From Diphasiastrum complanatum (lineage: Eukaryota > Streptophyta > Lycopodiopsida > Lycopodiales > Lycopodiaceae): 64,000 nt of DNA. Made by a program: the position numbers and the translations under genes. Positions 56,127-64,000 of this stretch are shown piece after piece. A model generated the notes under the pieces. The model was given only the letters and a program-made list of their open reading frames with translations. It was not told where the DNA came from and did no database searches. Every line of letters starts with the position of its first letter. The stretch's first letter is position 1. The DNA lies in contig CM055112.1 of assembly GCA_029204225.1 (NCBI GenBank), forward strand, positions 25,309,922 through 25,373,921, given 5' to 3'.

Positions 56127-56663
56127 TCAAATTCTCTCTAACTTTTTAGCCTTGACTACAGGATTTGCCTTTGTGATGGCATCGCGCCCAATCGCTTTGT
56201 AATCAGTTGTACACTGATGCGTTTCAGCGTATCGGTGCAATGAGCAAAATACATTTCCGCATTGGCATTTAATTAACCCATGCAATGGAATGCATTTGCT
56301 ACAGGAAAAGCAGCGACTAGGATCATGAGATGCAGTAGCTTCTGTCGAAACGCCAGCAACAAGTTTTCCAATGTCAGCAAGCTCAGTAAGTGAGGCAACT
56401 ATAGCTACATCTCTACCTTCTCTCAGTAAATCAACCGGCCGGGAGGATGTCAATTCGGAGTTTGGTGTTTCTAACGTCGTGGCAGTTCCCTCAAAACTCA
56501 TTCCAGTGAAGTTGTTGTCTCCCCTGATGACAGAATTTGATGTGTAACACTTTGAGCACAAGTTCATTGTGTCCTTACTCCCAAAAAACCCACAATTATT
56601 CGCACAAAGAACAGGCCTTTCAGGAGCCTGGTGGTGCCTTCCATCATTGTTGTGCTTCCAACT
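56127..56663 (-). pseudogene. A20/AN1 zinc-finger gene, copy 4, start removed by insertion
   Basis: The frame is open from the insertion point at 56663 (SWKHNNDGRHHQAPERP) to KANPVVKAKKLERI and keeps every zinc ligand: A20 LCANNCGFFGSKDTMNLCSKC and AN1 CFSCSKCIPLHGL with KCQCGNVFCSLHRYAETHQC. The gag-only Copia 56664-57953 lies between codons 3 and 4. Beyond the element the old start reads ATGTAGGGG, so it had probably lost its start region before the insertion. The longest ATG-initiated frame left is 146 codons (from 56567), lacking most of A20. Confidence 0.8.
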
Positions 56664-57953
56664 TGTTATGATTCAGGCAGGAAGGAAGGAAGGAATGAAG
56701 AAGGAAGGAAGGAAGGAAGGGGAGAGAGAGAGCAACGCTTAACTAAAACACTTCGTAATAAATTGATGATAGGTACGTGGGCAACAGTCCGTTACATAGT
56801 AGTGTAGAGACAAAACATCGTGTCTCTTTGTATGAACAGACGTGACTGTGTACGCTGACCTATGTTAACCTAAAAGAACTTAATGTGCCCTAAAGCAATC
56901 TAAACTTATATTCCTAACACTCCCATTTGATTAAGAATTTCTTTGATCACATATTACATATACTTACGTACTTACTGTACTTACTAACATGCTGATATCC
57001 ATAACTGACTTGCTATCTTCACTAACTCACATTGACTAAATCACAGTCTTAAAACAACTTTTCACCCTGTGAATAGTCTTCTTCTGCAGAATTATCTTCT
57101 TTGTGATATGAAAGAAGAACTTCTTGCTTCATCTTGCCAGCTTTAATGTCTAGCATCTTCTGTTTACAGTTGCTTGCAAAGTGACCTGGTTTCTCACAAT
57201 AGAAACAGGTTCTTTTGCTCATGTCAACTGTATTTGAACTGCTCCCACTTTTCTTCTTGAATCTGTCCTGCTTTCTTGTAAAGAAAAGAGTCTCAGCACC
57301 TTGTGTTGTACTAACAATATTCTATCCTTTTCTTCTTATTTACTCTTGAAGAAGAATGCTTACTAGATTCTCCATTGTCATTTGCTTTGAGACAACACTC
57401 AAGACAGTATTCAAGTTATCATAGGGCTCCGGAAGGCTATTCAACAGCATAACACAGATTTCTTCTTCATTTACAATTGAACCAATGGCCGCCAATTGAT
57501 CAACAAAAATTTTCAGCTTTGAGATATATATGAGTTGCAACAGAGTCTCCATCTTCCATCCTGAAATTAATCAATTGCTTTCGAAGATACATTCTGTTAG
57601 CAATAGAAGGAGTCTCATAGAGAGCTGCAAGAACATCCCAAGCTTCCTTTGCAGACTTTGTAGTGCTGACATGAAGAAGCTGAGCATCTGCAAGATTTAA
57701 CATTATCTCTGCTTTTGCTTTCATATCCTTCTTCTCCCAAGGCTTAATGTCTGCAAGATCTTCAGGTTTCACTTCAACTCCGGTTACAACAGACCATAAT
57801 TATTTTTGCTCAAGTAAAGTATTCATTCTCAGCTTCCACATAAAGTAGTTCTCTCCATTGAATCTCTCAACTATAAGATACTCCACTGACTGTGTACGTT
57901 TACCTAAAACAACTTAACATGCCCTAAAGCAACCCAAACCTATATTCCTAACA
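56664..57953 (-). mobile_element. Gag-only Copia element with 5-bp target duplication
   Basis: TG at 56664 and CA at 57953, flanked by CAACT (56659-56663 and 57954-57958). The 3' LTR is 56664-56919 (256 bp) and contains a GGAA-rich tract. At the other side only about 60-70 bp of LTR remain (from about 57890), fused straight to the gag start, so the 5' LTR end and primer site are deleted. A polypurine-like AATCAAATGGGAG precedes the 3' LTR. The interior encodes gag and nothing else. Confidence 0.8.
57060..57890 (-). pseudogene. gag: Copia gag with zinc knuckle
   Basis: Begins near EYLIVERFNGENYFMWKLRM, has a TAA after LLEQK, and continues VTGVEVKPEDLADIKPWEKK, KSAKEAWDVLAALYE and RKQLINFRMEDGDSVATHI. 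After a shift near 57520 it reads AIGSIVNEEEICVMLLNSLP and MENLVSILLQE, and a CCHC knuckle CFYCEKPGHFASNC lies about 57165-57210. This is the complete gag order (N-terminal block, UBN2, knuckle) with no protease after it. Two lesions suggest it is inactive now. Confidence 0.75.
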
Positions 57954-58480
57954 CAACTTTCCCCTACATTTATTTCCGCCTTAATTACACAACCCTCTCT
58001 CCAGGAGCTATCTGCTTCATAGGTACCTATTCCGCTTTGAAGGCGTGTACGCGGACCTAGCAACGAAAGGTTTGCTGGCACCGCTAATTGCGTGTCTTCC
58101 TGGACGTGAATACACAATGCACTGCGAACAAGGGGAAGGCCTATTGATACAAGATCTTCGACAGTAGACAAAATTGAAAGAAACAAACTCCAACTTGATT
58201 TATGCTTAATATTTACCAAAGCATTGACAGACGGTGCATTATTGCCATAGCTTTCAAGACACAACAGATACAGAAGAAGACAAAAACACGAAATCGCTGA
58301 GCAGATATCATAGATGACGCATTCCTTCAGCTATGCTCCATCTCATATCACAATTGACGACTAATTATGTGTTTGAGGGTTTCAGCCTTTTATAGCTGTG
58401 GCCACCACGTCTTTAGCCCTCAGTTGGGGTGACCATGTGGCAGACCTAAAGTCTCTCGTTGGCCCCTTAAGAGATTTGAG
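57954..58480 (-). promoter_or_regulatory. Leader and promoter of A20/AN1 copy 4
   Basis: Continues the upstream region of the interrupted gene and matches 15690-16150 in reverse. The TATA box is intact (CTATAAAAGG on minus, about 58388-58398). Confidence 0.5.
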
Positions 58481-59110
58481 CCCTCAATAATTCTTTCGAG
58501 AGCAATGAAACACGTGATTAGTGAGATTGCAATTGTTGATCGTGTAGGTACAAGAAAGATTGATGCCTTGAGTGCAATGTATGAGCATCAAAAGGATCTT
58601 CATCTCACACACAAACTCTACATGATCCATTTCATCATCAAACTTGTGTAGTTCACAATAATTGCAAGGCCTTGTTCCGGAACGCATTTTTGAAAAAAGC
58701 ACTGGGGCTTTTTGGAATGTGCACTTAATTTTTTTTTCAAAATTTTTGAATAAAAAACATGATTTATCCAGTTTTTATTTTTAATCTTTTTTATTTTAAA
58801 TTCTTTTAGGCAGTATGTATATTTTCTTGTTATTGTTAATCTGGTGTTTTTTAATGTATTAAGGGTTTTCTTTATAAAATTTTCAGAGTTCTGTTAACAA
58901 AATTAGTGTTCCAGAATGTCTATGCGGTGTTCCACTACAATGTATGACATTGTACCCGTTGATACTCCAAGCATTGAGGTTGACATCTAATTGTCACAAC
59001 ATTTATTTTCACAGTTTGATTTCCATGCAAGGAAATTTAGGTCAATCTTGATGGCATCCATAACAATCTTCTAGAATAAGATGAAATTCGTCAAGTGTAT
59101 GTAGACTTGT
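58480..59110 (+). repeat. Unit promoter edge and segment B, copy 4
   Basis: Includes the G-box piece CACGTGATTAGTGAG (about 58510) and segment B from TGCAAGGCCTTGTTCCGG. Same order as 8260-8896. Confidence 0.65.
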
Positions 59111-61024
59111 TAAAGGTAGGTACCTCATAATGTTCACATGGTCATAACCACAGTTTCACATGATATTTTGATAGTTGAAGTCCTCGGGGTTGAAATTAGT
59201 CCTCCTTTGGTATCCACTTCAAATGCTACATGGGCAAACCCCGCCCTACCCCCTCTATCTTTTTTCATCAGATGGTATCCAACCCACTTTACTTTGACAT
59301 TACGTAATTCGACCCTCATTGAGCTAGAAGCACTTAAGAAATACGTTCTCAACATACTTTTGTTAAAACACACCTTTCTCATGGTTTATTATGCGTTGTC
59401 ATCATTATGAAAAATGATTATAAAATTACAAGTATATTTAAATGATGAATACCATTATTGTGAATACCATTTATGAAATTAGTCCTACTTTGGTATCTAC
59501 TTCAAATGCTATATGGGCAACACCCCCCCCACCCCACCCCCTCTCTCTCTCTTTTTCAGATCATGGTTTATTATTTGTTGGCAGAGCTTGTCACAAATCT
59601 GTGAATATTGATCGTAAAATTGTGAATGGTCGTGATGTTGTGAATACTTATCGTGATATTCTAAATATTGATAATAATTCTTTGAAAAAGTTTGAAAACT
59701 TTGACTATGAATGTTCATTGTCAATCATCTATCTGTTAATTGTGAACATCGTCATTATGAAAACTGATTATAAAATTACAAGTATATTTAAATGATGAAC
59801 ACCATTATTGTGAACTGCCTTTGTCAATATTAAATTGCAAAAATGTGAGTAGTCAATCATGACTTTTGTAGATTGTCAAACTATGGATACTGAATCTTGA
59901 CATTTTTTATAGTGCAATTGTAAATAATGAACAATGACTTTTTTAATTACCCAAATTATGAAATTTAAATCATAAATAATAAATCGTGACTTTTCTTGAT
60001 ATTGAATATAAATTTAATAAATTATATCAAATTATGAAATTAGTGAATATTGAATCGATATTTGTAATTGCACAAATTGTGTCCATTCTTGTGCATTTAG
60101 TTGTGAAATCGAAAACTACACAATTGCAAATAATGGCAAGGCCTTTGTGGTATGCCGGAACCTTTTTTTTTTTTAACATTCTTAAAATAATTAGTTTGGC
60201 TCTAAGATTTGATAAATTCTTTGAGTGGCCCATAATAAATTTTTAACAAAGTACTTGGCATTTTACTTCTTTTAAATACAAAAATCACACAAGTATTTCT
60301 TAATCATTATTAAATTCTAATACATATCAAAATGTACAAACTTAACATAATTTTTGAAATTGATTATTGCATCACCCTAATATATTGTGTTCTCTAGAAG
60401 AAGTTGATTTTTTCAAAATCTTGTATTATGAAGCTCGTTGGTAAAATATTACAAGTTTACATTAACGAATTCTATTGACTTAATAAAGCTATGCAACATA
60501 AGCTTTATATGAAAGGTTACATACTCTACTACACAAGAATTTCTTGGATTTGAAAACAATAAACGAAATTTTTTCTAGATTTCAAAAAAATAGCCGATAT
60601 TTTAAAAGTCAACTTCCAAGAAGCTTTTTAGAAAGTAAGTTTTTGGAGAAAGACATCGATTCGATTTCTTTTCTTGCCGGATTTTCCAAACAATGACCCA
60701 AAGTTTGAATCAATTGAATTCCTATGTAAAAATGATAACTAAATATATTTTAAGGGTCTGTATAAAAATTTGAGCCTTCATGAAAAAAAAAAATTGAGGC
60801 TTCGCCATATAGAATTGTAGGCTTTTGGCCCATGAAAGCCTACAATTTTTATTTTAATAGGTTTTGTGTTAGGTTGAAAAAAAAGTTTTTCGCAAACACC
60901 CTTGCCATCAAAAAATCATCAGTCGTCGATACAAAATCATAGAAGTTTGTACGTTTTAGTACATATACCAAACGGGACTTTTAACATACTTATGATGGTC
61001 CTTTCTCAATTTTAATATAACAGT

Positions 61025-61025
<1 letters not shown>
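59110..61025 (+). repeat. Arm A with sub-repeat-rich inner part, copy 4
   Basis: 59110-59570 is CT-rich and A+T-rich sequence shared with 62440-62760. 59570-60070 is dense in GTGAATATTGATCGTAA-like words. 60070-61025 is the arm proper, with the uninterrupted site ATAACTAAATATATTTTAAGG at about 60735-60755, ending ATAACAGTGC at the (CT)n array. Confidence 0.75.

Positions 61026-61061
<36 letters not shown>
61026..61061. repeat. (CT)n microsatellite at the end of arm A
   Basis: 36 bp of CT after ATAACAGTG. It is the homologue of 52071-52148 and less than half as long. Confidence 0.95.
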
Positions 61062-61799
<738 letters not shown>

Positions 61800-61800
<1 letters not shown>

Positions 61801-62440
61801 AGTAGTAGCAACTAATTAAAGTCTCTCGTTGGTGTCTTAAGATTGGAGCCCTCAATAATTTTTTTGAGAGCAATGAAACACGTGATTAGTGAGGTTGCAA
61901 TTGTTGATCGTGAAGGTACAAGAGGCCAATAAAAGATTGGTGCCTTGAGTGCAATGTATGAGCATCAAAATGATCTTCATCTCACACACAAACTCTACAT
62001 GATCCATTTCATCATCAAACTTGTGTAGTTATAGATGTACACAATAATTGCAAGGCCTTGTTTCAGAACACATTTTTGAAAAAAGCATTGAGGTTTTTTG
62101 GAATGTGCACTTAAATTTTTTTTCGAAATTTTTGAATAAAAAACAAGATTTATCTTGGTTTTATTTTTAAACTTTTTTAGTATAAATTCTTTTAGGCAGT
62201 GTGTATATTTTCTTGTTACTGCTAATCAAGTGTTTTTTTATGTATTAAGGGTTTTCTTAGTAAAATTTTCAGAGTTTTTTAGAAAAAAAATTAGTGTTCC
62301 AAAACGTCCATGAGGTGTTCCACTACAATGTATGACGTCGTATCCTTTTCTACTCCAAGCATTGTGGTTGACATCTACTTCTCACAACATTTATTTTCAT
62401 AGTTTGATTTCTATGCAAGGAAATTTAGGTCAATCTTGAT
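61800..62440 (+). repeat. Unit promoter edge and segment B, copy 5
   Basis: Starts AAAGTCTCTCGTTGG, includes the G-box ACACGTGATTAGTGAG (about 61880) and the variant GTACAAGAGGCCAATAAAAGATTGGTGCC (about 61917-61945). That variant matches the 5' end of the Ulp1-like gene better than the other unit copies do. Confidence 0.65.
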
Positions 62441-62508
62441 GGATGATATTTTGATAGTTGAAGTCCAGCTCGGGGTTGGTATCTACTTCAAATGCTACAT
62501 GGGCAAAC

Positions 62509-62622
<114 letters not shown>

Positions 62623-62759
62623 AGATGGTATACAACCAACTTTACTTTGGCATTTCGTAATTCAACCCTCATTGAACTAGAAGCACTTAAGAAATACTTT
62701 CTCAACATACTTTTGTTAAAACACTCCTTTCTCATGGTTTATTATTTGTTAGCAAAGCT

Positions 62760-64000
62760 TGTCACGAAACTGTGAATATTGATCGTAAAATTGTGAATAT
62801 TGGTCGTGAAGTTGTGAATACTTATTGTGATATTCTAAATATTGATCATAATTCTTTGAAAAAGTTTGAAAACTTTGACTATGAATGTTCATTGTCAATC
62901 ATCTATATGTTAATTGTGAACATCATCATTATGAAAAATGATTATAAAATTACAAGTATTTTTAAATGATGAATACCATTATTGTGAACTGCCTTTGAAA
63001 ATAATAAATTGCAAAATTGTGAGTAGTCAATCATGACTTTTGTAGATTGTCAAACTATGGATATTGAATCTTGACATTTTTTAGAGTGCAATTGTAAATA
63101 ATGAACAACGACTTTTCTAATTACCCAAATTAGGAAATTTAAATCATAAATAATAAATCGTGACTTTTCTTGGTATCGAATATAAATTTTATAGGTTATA
63201 TCAAATTATGAATTTAGTGAATAGTGAATCACGATATTTGTAATTGCTCAAATTGTGTCCATTCTTGTGCATTTAGTTGTGAAATCGAAAACTACAAAAT
63301 TTATGACTAGTTTCATCACATCATAAACAATAAATTATAATATTAATTTTCTGAATGTGAATGTGCATCATGAAATCGTAAATATTACATCATATAATGT
63401 ACGATGACTTTTATGAACATTAATCTAAAATTTTTATAGTGAGCTATAAAACAACAAATACTTAATAATACAATTTGTCATTACTTTGGTGAAAACTAAT
63501 TGCAAATGACATTATTCAAATCACAAAATAGTCAATGTTGAAATCCAAAACGAAAAAAAAAATAACATTTCAATTACTAAACAACAATGTAAAGTTAGAA
63601 ACTGATGTTTATGCATTGTTACTGATGGTCATTGATCATGTCAAATATTAACAAATATTAAAACACCACATTAATGGCATGGCCTTTGTGGTATGCCGCA
63701 TCATTCTTGTTTTATTTAACATTCTAAAAAACATAGGTTTAGCTCCAAGATTTGATACATTCTTTTAGTGGCCCATAATAAAGTGTTAACAAAGTGCTTG
63801 GCATTTTACTTTTTTCAAATACAAAAATCTCACAAGTGTTTCTTAATCATTATTAAATTCTAGTACACATCAAAATGTACAAACTTAACATAATTTTTGA
63901 TATTGATTATTGCATCACCCTAATTTATTGCGTTTTCTAGAACTTGATTTTATCAAAATCTTGTATTATGAAGCTCGTTGGTAAAATATTACAAGTTTAC
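62760..64000 (+). repeat. Arm A with inner sub-repeats, copy 5 (runs off the window)
   Basis: Same order as 59570 onward: GTGAATATTGATCGTAAAATT words to about 63250, then TAGTTGTGAAATCGAAAACTAC and onward, still in the arm at 64000. Confidence 0.75.

Overview
This is A+T-rich nuclear DNA of a land plant. The evidence is: Copia retrotransposons primed by the plant initiator-tRNA-Met site (TGGTATCAGAGC), a Ty3/gypsy element with an Asp-tRNA-type priming site, plant A20/AN1 stress-associated zinc-finger genes, short GT-AG introns, and many long (GA)n/(CT)n arrays. I cannot name the species. There is no rRNA, organellar or bacterial signal, and no confidently intact single-copy host gene. The window is a dense patchwork of nested mobile elements and a repeatedly copied composite unit.

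The composite unit has at least four partial or full copies: about 5.5-8.9 kb on -, 15.0-18.4 kb on +, 28.4-30.6/33.5-44.4 kb on + and interrupted, and 55.9-62.4 kb on -. It joins an AT-rich arm (segment A, with degenerate sub-repeats), a segment B, a TATA/G-box promoter, an A20/AN1 zinc-finger gene, a conserved 3' flank, a short conserved ORF ('ORFx') and two microsatellite sites. The gene copies differ in their lesions: zinc ligands lost (6.7 kb), last codons lost (16.2 kb), only a 3' fragment left (33.5 kb), and start lost to an inserted gag-only Copia (56.1 kb).

Layout. 0-2.4 kb: nothing recognised. 2.5-5.5 kb: arm A, then gypsy fragments. 5.5-8.9 kb: unit copy 1. 8.9-11.1 kb: gypsy gag relic, a 24-bp minisatellite, and two tandem Copia RNase H/LTR fragments. 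12.0-13.6 kb: broken spliced gene that resembles a transposase. 13.6-18.4 kb: unit copy 2. 18.5-20.4 kb: Copia gag relic. 20.9-26.2 kb: an unknown gene split by a Copia element (21176-25644) whose pol is largely gone. 26.5-28.3 kb: broken Ulp1-like cysteine protease gene. 28.4-33.7 kb: more unit and Copia relic. 33.8-43.0 kb: degenerate Ty3/gypsy element with an extra coiled-coil ORF after pol. 45475-51789: a full-length, apparently very young Copia with an intact 1326-aa polyprotein, inserted inside arm A. 52.9-55.9 kb: a Copia-like element without recognisable pol domains. 55.9-64 kb: unit copies 4 and 5.

The genes do not form one pathway. The theme is mobile DNA carrying or interrupting genes. 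The most interesting points are the mobile-looking A20/AN1 unit, whose segment B is co-linear with the 5' end of the Ulp1-like gene; the young Copia; arrays of CACACGTGTG palindromes shared by three Copia families; and the gypsy third ORF preceded by a block rich in heat-shock-element cores.
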